From Streptomyces catenulae (GTDB taxonomy: Bacteria; Actinomycetota; Actinomycetes; Streptomycetales; Streptomycetaceae), in contig NZ_JODY01000018.1 of assembly GCF_000718015.1 (NCBI RefSeq), forward strand, positions 42,453-106,452: a DNA stretch of 64,000 nucleotides, read 5' to 3'. The position numbers and the translations under genes are program-made. This document shows positions 24,286-33,616 of the stretch, piece after piece. A model generated the notes under the pieces. The model searched no databases. It saw only the letters and a program-made list of their open reading frames with translations, and was not told the origin of the DNA. Numbering within the stretch: position 1 is the stretch's first letter; each line of letters opens with the position of its first letter.

Positions 24286-24330
24286 GAGGGCTACTCCTTC
24301 TCGACGGTGCGGGGCGATCGCCCCGACATC

Positions 24331-24843
24331 TCAAAGGTAGGTACGCGACGCGGAGAGGACATCAGCCTTCGGAAGGGGGCCGACCCTGGTGATTTTCGGG
24401 GTCGGACCCCTGAGATCCTCCGCCCGGCGGCGGAGCCGCGCCCGGGCCCGCGGGACGACGGCGAGATGCGCCAGCGCCAGCCCCAGGACGTTCAGCAGCA
24501 GCGTGTCGATGTCCGCCACCCGGCCCGGCACCGACCCCTGCAACCCCTGGAGAATCAGCGCCAGCAGCCCGCCCGCACCCACCGTACGCAGCAGCGACAG
24601 CACCGGGGAAACGTTCAGGCGGCCCCCGGCGAGCGGCAGCAGCACACCCAGCGGCGCCAGCATCAGCAGCGGGACGCCGATCCCGCACAGCGCCGCCCAC
24701 GGGCCGCGGGCCAGCGCGGCACCGATCGTCGCCAGCGGTTCGAGATTGGCCTCCGGGACCCAGGGCACCTTCCGGGGCCACAGCATCAGACGGCCGACGA
24801 CCAGCAGATGCACCACGAGGAGGAGCCGTCCGGTGGCGCGCAT
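24331..24843 (-). CDS. VanZ family membrane protein
   Basis: About 170 residues from ATG 24843; the frame is open further upstream, a GTG at 24879 is possible, and no start has a clear ribosome site. It has five hydrophobic segments, the VanZ signature NLEPLATIGAAL, LLMLAPLGVLLPL, ALILQGLQGSVPGRVADIDTLLLNVLGLALAHLA, and a basic C-terminus. VanZ homologues influence glycopeptide sensitivity in some bacteria, but most are uncharacterised. It is downstream of the afsQ2-lipoprotein pair on the same strand; co-transcription is possible. Confidence 0.8.
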   Translation of the reverse strand: MRATGRLLLVVHLLVVGRLMLWPRKVPWVPEANLEPLATIGAALARGPWAALCGIGVPLLMLAPLGVLLPLAGGRLNVSPVLSLLRTVGAGGLLALILQGLQGSVPGRVADIDTLLLNVLGLALAHLAVVPRARARLRRRAEDLRGPTPKITRVGPLPKADVLSASRTYL

Positions 24844-24967
24844 ACGGAAGGTGGCGAAAACGCCGGGGCCAGGCTGCACACAGCCCAGGACGCCGCGAAC
24901 GGCGGCCGCGGTTCCGCCCGCATCCACCCGAGTCGGGCAAGGTGGCCGGAATCCCACCCCTCCCGCG

Positions 24968-25594
24968 CTACGGCACGATCGGCGTCTCCTCGACCGTGTC
25001 CCGCCCGGCGTCCGGATGGGCCCGGACATCCGCCGTACAGGCGTAGCGGTGCGGCTCGCTGTCGTCCGGCCCGCCGAGCACCGCCGCCCGGTGGTGGCCG
25101 AGCACCCGGGAGTCCCCGAAGGTGCAGGCGAGCTGGGCCAGCGCGAAGGACGGCAGGGCGTCCGGCGGAACGCTCAGCCGCAGGGTGTCCCGGGGATCGC
25201 CCGGCCGCGCCGGGGCGATCGTCAGATCCTCCGGCACGGCGGACGCGAAACCGGCCTCCTCCTCCCGCGCGGACGGCGGACGCCGCAACTCCCCGAGCAG
25301 CACCCGCGCCGCCCGCAGCTGCGCCGCCGCGGCGGGCCGCTCCGCGGTGTGCGCCACCGTACGGGTCACCGGGACCAGCGTCCCGCTGCACACCAGATAC
25401 ACCGTGGCCGGTATCCGACCGGGCGCCCGCGCCGCCGCGCCCGGCTCCCGCACCTCACAGCTGATCCGCGACGGCGCCCCACCGGCGTCCACCGGCACCG
25501 TCGTCCCGCGCACCCCGCAACCGGCCAGCGCCAGGGCCGCGACGGCGCCCAGCGCACCGGCCGCGGCACGCCGCAGCCGTCCGTTCCGGCTCAC
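24968..25594 (-). CDS. Lipoprotein of the AfsQ locus
   Basis: 208 residues from GTG 25594, overlapping the afsQ2 stop by four bases (25591-25594). Signal LRRAAAGALGAVAALALAGCG with a clean lipobox. The mature domain contains ISCEVREPG, VYLVCSGTLVPVTRTV and LAQLACTFG, similar to GerMN-like lipoproteins that follow sensor kinases in actinobacteria. The equivalent gene beside S. coelicolor afsQ2 also encodes a lipoprotein. It probably senses or modulates the signal read by AfsQ2 at the membrane; this is inferred from coupling. Confidence 0.88.
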   Translation of the reverse strand: MSRNGRLRRAAAGALGAVAALALAGCGVRGTTVPVDAGGAPSRISCEVREPGAAARAPGRIPATVYLVCSGTLVPVTRTVAHTAERPAAAAQLRAARVLLGELRRPPSAREEEAGFASAVPEDLTIAPARPGDPRDTLRLSVPPDALPSFALAQLACTFGDSRVLGHHRAAVLGGPDDSEPHRYACTADVRAHPDAGRDTVEETPIVP

Positions 25595-27279
25595 CGACCG
25601 CCCTCCGCGTCGCCGCCGCCGTCCGCACGGGAGGCGCCGCCGTCCTCCGCGCGCTCCTCACCGGTCAGCCGGGAGGCGTCCATCGGCAGCCGCAGCGTGA
25701 AGACCGCACCGCCCTCGGGGAGATTGGCCGCGGTGATCTCGCCGCCGTGGATGTGCGCGTTCTCCAGGGCGATCGACAGCCCCAGACCGCTGCCGTCGGA
25801 GCGCGGGCGGGAGGCGCTCGCCTTGTAGAAGCGGTCGAAGACGTGCGGCAGGACCTCCTCGGGGATGCCCGGCCCGTGGTCGCGCACCCGGATGAGCAGG
25901 GTGCCACCGGGCGCCGGGCCGTCCGCCGCCTCCGCACCGGACGGCGCCGCGCTGCTGCCCGTGCGGACCGCGCCGGGCGGACACCGGTGCTCGGTCCCCG
26001 CGGCGTCCTCCGTACGGATCGACACCCGCACCGGCGAACCGCCGTGCTTGAGGGCGTTGCCGATGAGGTTGGCGAGGACGACGTCGAGGCGGCGCGGGTC
26101 GAGGCGGGCGACGATGCCGCGGTCGGCGTCCAGCTCCACCGCGTCCAGCCACGCCCGCGCGTCGATGCACGCCGTCACCTGGTCCGCGACATCGACGTCG
26201 TCCAGCACCAGCCGGGCGGTGCCCGCGTCGAAACGGGTCACCTCCATCAGGTTCTCCACCAGGTCGTTCAGCCGCCGGGTCTCGCTGACCACCAGCCGCA
26301 CCGCGGGCTCGATCATCGGGTCCAGGGAGTCGGCCTCCTCCTCCAGGACCTCCGAGACCGCGGTGATCGCCGTCAGCGGCGTCCGCAGCTCGTGCGACAT
26401 GTCCGCGACGAACCGCCGCGACGCCGCCTCCCGCGCGCTCAGCTCCTCCACCCGCTGCTCGACCTGCTCCGCCGTACGGTTGAACGTCCGCGAAAGGTCG
26501 GCCAGTTCATCGGTGCCGGTCACCCGCAGCCGGGTCTCCAGCCGCCCCTCGCCCAGCTGCCGCGCCGCATGACCGAGCCGCTGCACCGGACGGAGCACCA
26601 TCGTCGCCGCCGCCTGCGCCAGCAGCGCCGAGCCGACCAGCGCCAGCGCCGTCGCGATCCCCAGCGACCAGGCCAGCGAGTTGAGGTCCTGCCGCTCCGT
26701 CGCCAGCGACTTCATCAGATAACCGGTCGGCCCGCCGCCGGTCACCTTCGCCCCGGCGACCAGATACGGCACGTCCCCGACTTCCTTGCGCTGCCAGTAC
26801 AGATGGTGCGAGAAGCGGTTGGCGTCGTCGACCGGACGCGCGGTGTCCACCGCCGTCCGCAGCGACCGCGGCACGCTCTGCGGCGTCAGCAGCTTCCGGT
26901 CGGTGGCGGCCACACACTCCTTGCCCTCGGAGTCCGTGCCGATCAGCAACACCGCGTAGTTCTGCGGCCCGCCCGCCATCTGCTGCGCCGCGTCCTGCAA
27001 CTCCCCGCACCGCGGCTGCACCGGCAGCGCCCCGGCCCGCTCACCCAGCGCCGTACGGAAGTCCTTGAGCACCGCGTTCTGGGTGCGCTCCAGCACGGTG
27101 TTGCGGTTGAGCCAGTACGCGATCCCGGACGCGGAGACCGCCGCCGTCAGCGCGACCAGCGCGAAGACGAACACCAGCCGCATCCGCAGGCTCGTCCACC
27201 GCAGCAGCCCCGCCGCCCGGCGCCGGAACCGCGGCAGCCGCCCGGCGCGGTCGTCCGCCCCGGGGGAGCCGTCCGTCAC
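25591..27279 (-). CDS. afsQ2: Sensor histidine kinase AfsQ2
   Basis: 562 residues from GTG 27279. First membrane helix about 33-55 (LVFVFALVALTAAVSASG), an extracytoplasmic sensor region of about 150 residues, second helix about 205-230, HAMP linker (RLGHAARQLGEGRLETRL), HisKA with FVADMSHELRTPLTAI (phospho-acceptor His296), then an ATPase domain with N box NLIGNALKHGG, an insertion of about 40 residues rich in Pro/Ala, G1 VRDHGPGIPEE and G2 SDGSGLGLSIA. The start overlaps the afsQ1 stop by four bases. AfsQ1/AfsQ2 links nitrogen (glutamate) status to antibiotic production in S. coelicolor. Identity rests on gene order and on the near-identical AfsQ1. Confidence 0.93.
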   Translation of the reverse strand: MTDGSPGADDRAGRLPRFRRRAAGLLRWTSLRMRLVFVFALVALTAAVSASGIAYWLNRNTVLERTQNAVLKDFRTALGERAGALPVQPRCGELQDAAQQMAGGPQNYAVLLIGTDSEGKECVAATDRKLLTPQSVPRSLRTAVDTARPVDDANRFSHHLYWQRKEVGDVPYLVAGAKVTGGGPTGYLMKSLATERQDLNSLAWSLGIATALALVGSALLAQAAATMVLRPVQRLGHAARQLGEGRLETRLRVTGTDELADLSRTFNRTAEQVEQRVEELSAREAASRRFVADMSHELRTPLTAITAVSEVLEEEADSLDPMIEPAVRLVVSETRRLNDLVENLMEVTRFDAGTARLVLDDVDVADQVTACIDARAWLDAVELDADRGIVARLDPRRLDVVLANLIGNALKHGGSPVRVSIRTEDAAGTEHRCPPGAVRTGSSAAPSGAEAADGPAPGGTLLIRVRDHGPGIPEEVLPHVFDRFYKASASRPRSDGSGLGLSIALENAHIHGGEITAANLPEGGAVFTLRLPMDASRLTGEERAEDGGASRADGGGDAEGGR

Positions 27280-27953
27280 TGCGGGGTGTCCAGCCGGTAG
27301 CCGACCCCGCGGACCGTACGGATCAGCGTCGGCGACGACGGGACGTCCTCGACCTTGGCGCGCAGCCGCTGCACACAGGCGTCCACCAGCCGCGAGTCAC
27401 CCAGATAGTCGTGCTCCCACACCAGCCGCAGCAGCTGCTGGCGGGAGAGCGCCTGACCGGGGCGGCGGCTCAGCTCCAGCAGCAGCCGCAGCTCGGTCGG
27501 GGTCAGCTGGAGGTCCTCGCCGTTCTTGGTGACCGTCATCGCCGAACGGTCGATCATCAGCGAACCGAAGGTCGCCGAGTCGTTGGACTCCCGCTCCCCG
27601 CGGCGCAGCACGGCCCGGATCCGGGCGTCCAGCACCCGGCCCTGCACGGGCTTGACCACATAGTCGTCCGCCCCCGACTCCAGACCCACCACGACGTCGA
27701 TGTCGTCGTTGCGCGCGGTCAGCAGAATGATGGGCAGTTGGTCCGTACGCCTGATCCGCCGGCACACCTCGAAACCGTCGATGCCCGGCAGCATCACATC
27801 CAGCACGATCAGATCCGGCCGCTGCTCGCGCAGCAGCTGGAGGCCGTCCTCGCCCGACGCCGCGGTCACCACACGGTGACCTTGGCGCGACAGGGAGAGT
27901 TCGAGAGCCGTGCGGATGGCGTCGTCGTCCTCGATCAGCAACAGGAAAGGCAC
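27276..27953 (-). CDS. afsQ1: Response regulator AfsQ1
   Basis: 225 residues from GTG 27953; this start puts the phospho-acceptor at Asp52 (LIVLDVMLPG), the published numbering as I recall it. An ATG at 27962 would add three residues. CAGAAT lies seven bases before the GTG with no ribosome site, suggesting a leaderless transcript. Receiver domain: LLLIEDDDAIRTALE, D52, ILLTARNDD, VKPVQGR. OmpR-type winged helix: LQLTPTELRLLLELS, LLRLVWEHDYLGDSRLVDACVQRLR and IRTVRGVGYRLD. It controls sigQ and many antibiotic and nitrogen genes through GTnAC-n6-GTnAC sites; one lies at 28120. Confidence 0.95.
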   Translation of the reverse strand: MPFLLLIEDDDAIRTALELSLSRQGHRVVTAASGEDGLQLLREQRPDLIVLDVMLPGIDGFEVCRRIRRTDQLPIILLTARNDDIDVVVGLESGADDYVVKPVQGRVLDARIRAVLRRGERESNDSATFGSLMIDRSAMTVTKNGEDLQLTPTELRLLLELSRRPGQALSRQQLLRLVWEHDYLGDSRLVDACVQRLRAKVEDVPSSPTLIRTVRGVGYRLDTPQ

Positions 27954-28119
27954 GCCCGCCATTCTGGCCCATGGCCCCCCGCCGCATCGACCGACCGGTG
28001 GCGTGGAACACCGACCTGTTCCCCGGGCGCCGCGGACCGCTCCACGAAGGGCCCAAAAGACCCCCCGAGGCACATCTCCCACCGCTGTGACGTGCACATC
28101 GAGCATGTCGCGGACCCCT

Positions 28120-28135
28120 GTGACACGGCTGTGAC
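28120..28135. promoter_or_regulatory. AfsQ1 box between afsQ1 and sigQ
   Basis: GTGAC (28120-28124), six bases ACGGCT, GTGAC (28131-28135): a perfect match to the AfsQ1 consensus GTnAC-n6-GTnAC. It lies 108 bases upstream of sigQ and 167 bases upstream of afsQ1, in the position known for sigQ control in S. coelicolor. A further GTGAC half-site (28087-28091) is nearby. Confidence 0.85.
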
Positions 28136-28242
28136 AGTCGACGGACAACGCGATGAAACTGGGTTGGCAGGGTTCTTGGCACCGGGAGGGACACCGACCG
28201 GGACAGTCCGACGAACCAGGCTCTACCGACGGGGGGCGCGAG

Positions 28243-29001
28243 ATGAACACCAAGCACGCCAAGAGCACCAGCGCGGTGGTCACGCGTCTCCACGACGTCG
28301 CACGGGCCTCCGAGAAGTCCGGTGCTGCGGGAGGGCGGGGGTGCTTCCGCGGCACCGGACGGCAGCGGCAGCCGTACCGGATCGCCGTCGACGCCACGGT
28401 GAACGGCCCGGCACCCGCCGAAACGGCCCCGGAGCCCACCGGGACCACGGCGCCCGCGGCGACCACTGCGTCCGCCGCCTCCGACGCCGACTTCACCGCC
28501 TACGTGCAGGAGCGCCGCGCCGCGCTCTACGCCACCGCCTACCACCTGACCGGCGACCGCTACGAGGCCGAGGACCTGCTGCAGAGCGCACTGTTCTCGA
28601 CCTACCGCGCCTGGGACCGGATCAGCGACAAGGCGGCGCTCGGCGGCTATCTGCGGCGCACCATGACGAACCTGCACATCAGCGCGTGGCGCCGCCGCAA
28701 GCTGAACGAATACCCCACCGAGGAACTGCCGGAGACGGCGGGCGACGTGGACGCGATGCGCGGCACGGAACTGCGTGCGGTGCTCTGGCAGGCGCTGGCC
28801 CGGCTCCCCGAGCCGCAGCGCACGATGCTGGTCCTGCGCTACTACGAGGGCCGCACCGACCCGGAGATCGCGGACATCCTCAACATCAGTGTCGGCACGG
28901 TCAAGTCCAGCATCTGGCGCTCGCTGCGCCGGCTGCGGGAGGACGAGGTCCTCAGCTTCGGCCGTGACGAGGAGGAGTCCTTCGGCGAGCTGGTGGCCTG
29001 A
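28243..29001 (+). CDS. sigQ: RNA polymerase sigma factor SigQ
   Basis: 252 residues from ATG 28243, after a purine-rich GGGGGGCGCGAG; a longer frame from 28153 would run across the promoter side of the AfsQ1 box. About 75 N-terminal residues (Ala/Thr/Pro-rich) precede an ECF sigma of the SigE-like family: region 2 DFTAYVQERRAALYATAYHL, YEAEDLLQSALFSTYRAW, LRRTMTNLHISAWRRRKLNEYP, and region 4 LPEPQRTMLVLRYYEGRTDPEIADILNIS with VGTVKSSIWRSLRRLRE. It is divergent from afsQ1 and, by analogy, activated by it. In S. coelicolor SigQ counteracts AfsQ1 effects on antibiotics. Confidence 0.93.
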   Translation: MNTKHAKSTSAVVTRLHDVARASEKSGAAGGRGCFRGTGRQRQPYRIAVDATVNGPAPAETAPEPTGTTAPAATTASAASDADFTAYVQERRAALYATAYHLTGDRYEAEDLLQSALFSTYRAWDRISDKAALGGYLRRTMTNLHISAWRRRKLNEYPTEELPETAGDVDAMRGTELRAVLWQALARLPEPQRTMLVLRYYEGRTDPEIADILNISVGTVKSSIWRSLRRLREDEVLSFGRDEEESFGELVA

Positions 29002-29125
29002 AGGACGGGGAGAAGCCCGAGGGGAGAAGGGGCTGCGGACACGTCCCGGAAACGGGGGATACGGGGGAAACCGGCCCGAGCGGAGCACTCCGCGACGGCC
29101 GGACGTACCCGGGACGCGTCCGCGA

Positions 29126-29176
29126 ACAAGGGGAAAACGGGGGAAACACGGGGGAATACGGGGGAGCACGGGGGAA
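29126..29176 (+). repeat. Purine-rich short repeats downstream of sigQ
   Basis: Five consecutive units of the type AAACGGGGGAA / ACACGGGGGAA / TACGGGGGAG, spaced 10-11 bases apart, in a strand-biased G/A run. Two looser units precede it (about 29050-29072). There are no spacers, so it is not a CRISPR. It could be mRNA 3' structure or slippage-prone DNA. Confidence 0.55.
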
Positions 29177-29225
29177 GACGGAGCGGGTTCGGACTGCCGG
29201 GGGGGCTGTCCGAACCCGCTCCGTC
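29177..29225 (+). terminator. sigQ terminator
   Basis: Perfect 18-bp stem GACGGAGCGGGTTCGGAC (29177-29194) and GTCCGAACCCGCTCCGTC (29208-29225). Confidence 0.8.
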
Positions 29226-29332
29226 GTTCCGTGCCCGGCGCCGGTCGGCCCCGACGGGCAGGACCTCTAGGTGACAGGGCCCCTAGGTGGCATAGGCGAC
29301 AGAAGCCCTTACCGTCCCGCTCCCGCCCCCGC

Positions 29333-29806
29333 CTACACCTCGACCGTCGGCTCGCACCGGACCGGGAACGTCACGGAGTTGGCGATGAAGCACTTGCGGT
29401 GGGCCTCCTCGTGGAGGGCGAGCGCCCGCTCGCGCACGGCCGCCGACGCCACCCGCACCCGCGGGCGCAGCACCGCCTCCGTGAACGCGCCGCCCCCGGC
29501 GCCGTCCTCCGTCATCGTGGCGCCGGAGAGATCCTCGTAGCCGGTGACCGCCACCCCGTTCAGGGAGCAGAGCGCCAGATAGGTCAGCATGTGGCACTGC
29601 GCCAGCGAGGCGAGCAGCAGCTGTTCCGGGTTCCACGCCTCGGCGGAGCCCAGGAACGCCGGATCGGCGGTGCCGAGGAGCGGCGGCGGGCCCTCGGAAC
29701 TCACCTCGTGCCCGCGGTCGTAGTCGCGGTAGCCGCTGGTGCCCGTCCCCAGATCGCCGGTCCAGACGACGCGGGTGCGGTAGGTGTGTTCCCTGGCCTT
29801 CGGCAT
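29333..29806 (-). CDS. OsmC/Ohr family protein
   Basis: 157 residues from ATG 29806, with AGGAGG just upstream. OsmC pattern: a strand-rich N-terminus, the helix WNPEQLLLASLAQCHMLTYLALC carrying the first redox Cys, and HRKCFIANSVTFPV with the second. These proteins reduce organic hydroperoxides with thiol cofactors in the cytoplasm. It belongs to the shorter YhfA/OsmC branch. No operon partner: the next gene upstream starts 55 bases away on the same strand end, in the same direction, so read-through is possible. Confidence 0.9.
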   Translation of the reverse strand: MPKAREHTYRTRVVWTGDLGTGTSGYRDYDRGHEVSSEGPPPLLGTADPAFLGSAEAWNPEQLLLASLAQCHMLTYLALCSLNGVAVTGYEDLSGATMTEDGAGGGAFTEAVLRPRVRVASAAVRERALALHEEAHRKCFIANSVTFPVRCEPTVEV

Positions 29807-29861
29807 AACGTCCTCCTGAGACGCCGTACACGGTCCGGCCGCCGGATCCGGCCGCCGGGGC

Positions 29862-30575
29862 TCAGGAGCCTACGTGCGTCACTTCCGGCCCGCCGCCCGG
29901 ACAGGACAGACCCGCGCCCTCCGGGGAATCCGCCGCCCCGGGCACCGCACCGCCCGGCTCCGCCGCCCGCGCCGCCGCTATCCGGGCCAGCGCCTCGGGC
30001 CGGGCGCACGGATGGGCGCCGAGCGCCGTCTGCCGCGCCACCACGGAGCGTTCGCTGCGCAGCAGCCGCAGCCCGCGGCGTATCAGGTACGGCACCGGCT
30101 TACGGCTCTCGCGCACATCGCGCAGCAGCCGTCGGCGGAAGGTGGTGGTGGGCCGTCCGCGCAGACAGAGCGCGTCGGCGAGCAGCCCGGCGGCCCGGCA
30201 GCGGTCGATCACCTCGGCGGCGAAGATGCCCTCCGCGACGAAGAGCGCGGCGCCGTCCAGCGTGACGTCCGCGGCGCCGGTGCGGGCGCTGGCCCCGATG
30301 TCGTAGACCGGGACGGCCGCGCGGCCCTCGTGGCAGAGCGCGGTGACGGCGGCGACCGCGGCGTCCGCGTCCCAGGAGAGCGGGGAGTCCCAGTCCGCGC
30401 CGCCGCCGTCGGGCAGCTGCGGCAGCGTCGGGTCGGTGCCCTCCTTGTAGAAGTCGTCGAGCCGGAGCACCGGCAGGCCCGTACGGGCGGCGAGGGAGGA
30501 CTTGCCGGACCCGGAGGGACCGGTCAGCAGCAGGACGCGGGCGGCGGGGCGCCGGGCGGCGGACGGAAAGCTCAC
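29862..30575 (-). CDS. Uridine-kinase-like P-loop protein
   Basis: 237 residues from GTG 30575. Walker A LLLTGPSGSGKSSLA near residue 17, LRLDDFYKEGTDPTLPQ (Asp of the nucleoside site), DWDSPLSWDADAAV, VPVYDIGASAR, LFVAEGIFAAEVID, then a basic helix region and RTTTFRRRLLRDVRESRKP. It resembles actinobacterial uridine kinases, which phosphorylate uridine/cytidine with NTP. This would fit the pyrimidine-nucleoside theme, though no regulon palindrome precedes it. The last 50 residues are Ala/Gly/Pro-rich. Substrate not certain. Confidence 0.82.
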   Translation of the reverse strand: MSFPSAARRPAARVLLLTGPSGSGKSSLAARTGLPVLRLDDFYKEGTDPTLPQLPDGGGADWDSPLSWDADAAVAAVTALCHEGRAAVPVYDIGASARTGAADVTLDGAALFVAEGIFAAEVIDRCRAAGLLADALCLRGRPTTTFRRRLLRDVRESRKPVPYLIRRGLRLLRSERSVVARQTALGAHPCARPEALARIAAARAAEPGGAVPGAADSPEGAGLSCPGGGPEVTHVGS

Positions 30576-30817
30576 GGGAGCCCATTCTCCGGTATGAGGC
30601 CCGCCGGGCCACCCCCTGGGGCGGAACCGATGGTGTCGTGCCTGGTCCGGGCGGCGCGCCGTCGTGGCGGGCCGGGCGGCTGCCCCGCCGCCCCGCCGTG
30701 AACTGGAACGACCGGCGGCCCATCAACTACGCTGTGCGGTCAAACGATTACCAATGGTTCCCTCTCCCGTGGAAGGTTCCCCGTCGGGCGCCTTCCCCCA
30801 CAGGCAGGTGGCAGCGC

Positions 30818-31204
30818 ATGGCCTCACACGCACGTCCCAAGCCCGCTCGGCTCCCCCGTACGCTCCTGCGGGCCTCGCTCGCGGTCTCCGCGGCCGGGGC
30901 CGCGCTCGTGGCGGGCGGCGGCGCGGCGAACGCGGCGCCGGTGACGTCCACCGACACCGGCGCCACCGCCTCCGCGCTCACCGGCGCGCTGACCAACTCC
31001 CTGGCCGGGGCCACCGGACCGGTCAAGAGCCTCCAGCTCGACCCGCTGGCCAACACCTCCGTCGACCCGCTCGCCAACGCCGTCGGCACCCAGATCGCCG
31101 ACTTCAAGCCGGTCGGCACCCAGCTGGCGACCGACCCGCTCACCAAGGGCGGCGCCCTCCAGGACCTGCCGCTGGTCGGCCCGGTCACCCGCCTCCTGCC
31201 GTAG
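30818..31204 (+). CDS. Small secreted protein
   Basis: 128 residues from ATG 30818. Signal peptide with RLPRTLLRASLAVSAAGAAL and cleavage after ANAA (about 38). The mature part is about 90 residues, rich in Leu, Thr, Asp and Pro, with repeats of the form LDPLANTSVDPLAN and ending VGPVTRLLP. No Cys or known domain. It looks like other short Streptomyces exported proteins of unknown role. A terminator follows at once. Confidence 0.75.
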   Translation: MASHARPKPARLPRTLLRASLAVSAAGAALVAGGGAANAAPVTSTDTGATASALTGALTNSLAGATGPVKSLQLDPLANTSVDPLANAVGTQIADFKPVGTQLATDPLTKGGALQDLPLVGPVTRLLP

Positions 31205-31224
31205 AGCCGGGTTCGAACGCCGAA

Positions 31225-31255
31225 CGGGCCCCGATCCGCGGAGGATCGGGGCCCG
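31225..31255. terminator. Bidirectional terminator
   Basis: Perfect 13-bp stem CGGGCCCCGATCC (31225-31237) and GGATCGGGGCCCG (31243-31255) between the secreted-protein gene and the convergent deoC operon end. Confidence 0.75.
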
Positions 31256-31280
31256 TACCGTGCCGGGAGGCCGCCGGGTG

Positions 31281-32133
31281 TCAGACGCCCATCGGGTGCC
31301 ACACCGTCTTCGTCTCCAGGAAGGAGAGGAGACGGCCGGTGCCGGGGTCGGCCGACCAGTCGACCGGCGCCGGGCGGCGCACCCGCTTGAGGTTGTCCGC
31401 CGCCGCGGCCTCCAGCTCCGCCGCCGACTCCGCGTCCGCGCCCGCCAGATCGAGGGCGTTGACGTCCTGATGGGCGGCGAGCGGCGCGCCCAGCTCCGCG
31501 GTCCGGCCGGAGAGCAGGTTGACCACCCCGTCGGGCAGATCCGAGGTGGCCAGCGCCTCGGCCAGCGACAGCGCGGGCAGCGGCGCCCGCTCCGACGCCA
31601 CCGCGACCACGGTGTTGCCGGTGACGATCGCCGGGGCGATGACCGACACCAGGCCCAGGAGCGACGACTCCTGCGGCGCCAGCACCGCGACCACACCGGT
31701 CGGCTCGGGCGACGACAGATTGAAGTACGGGCCCGCCACCGGGTTCGCGCTGCCGGCGATCTGGGCGACCTTGTCGGACCAGCCCGCGTACCAGACCCAG
31801 CGGTCCACGGCCGCGTCCACCTGCGCGGCGGCCTCGGCCTCCGGCAGCCCCTCGGCCGCCGCGACCTCCGCCGTGAACTGCGCCCGGCGGCCCTGAAGCA
31901 TCTCCGCGACGCGGTAGAGGATCTGCCCGCGGTTGTACGCCGTCGCGCCCGACCAGCCGCCGAACGCCTTACGGGCCGCGACGACCGCGTCCCGCGCGTC
32001 CTTGCGGGACGCCAGCGGCGCGTGGGCCAGCCAGTTGCCCTCGGAGTCGGTCACCTCGTACACCCGCCCGCTCTCGGACCGGGGGAACTTCCCCCCGACG
32101 TACAGCTTGTAGGTCTTGAAGACGGAGAGTCGG

Positions 32134-32141
<8 letters not shown>
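31281..32141 (-). CDS. Truncated, non-catalytic aldehyde dehydrogenase-like protein
   Basis: 286 residues from ATG 32141, overlapping the end of the full-length ALDH by eight bases. It keeps the N-terminal ALDH fold (LYVGGKFPRSESGRVYEV, SRKDARDAVVAARKAFGGWSG, AYNRGQILYRVAEML) and part of the Rossmann region (VVAVLAPQESSLLGLVSVIAPAI, GNTVVAV, DLPDGVVNLLSG). It stops before the catalytic half: no ELGGK motif and no active-site Cys. Together with its neighbour (491 residues) it sums to about 777, the layout of bacterial ALDH16, where a second pseudo-ALDH domain follows the catalytic one. It probably forms a complex with the active subunit. Length and coupling argue against decay. Confidence 0.85.
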
Positions 32142-33609
<1,468 letters not shown>

Positions 33610-33616
33610 GGGAGCC

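Larger units (their letters stand above)
29002..29332. other. 331-bp region after sigQ with G-rich repeats and terminator
   Basis: It holds no gene. From about 29050 to 29180 there are repeated [13 protein letters not shown] units (see repeat), then an 18-bp-stem terminator (29177-29225). Beyond it are short copies of CCTAGGTGACA/CCCCTAGGTGG (29266-29290) with no obvious role. Confidence 0.5.

Noticed and set aside
29126..29176. CRISPR array
   Set aside because: Units are 10-11 bp with no spacers, and no cas genes are present.
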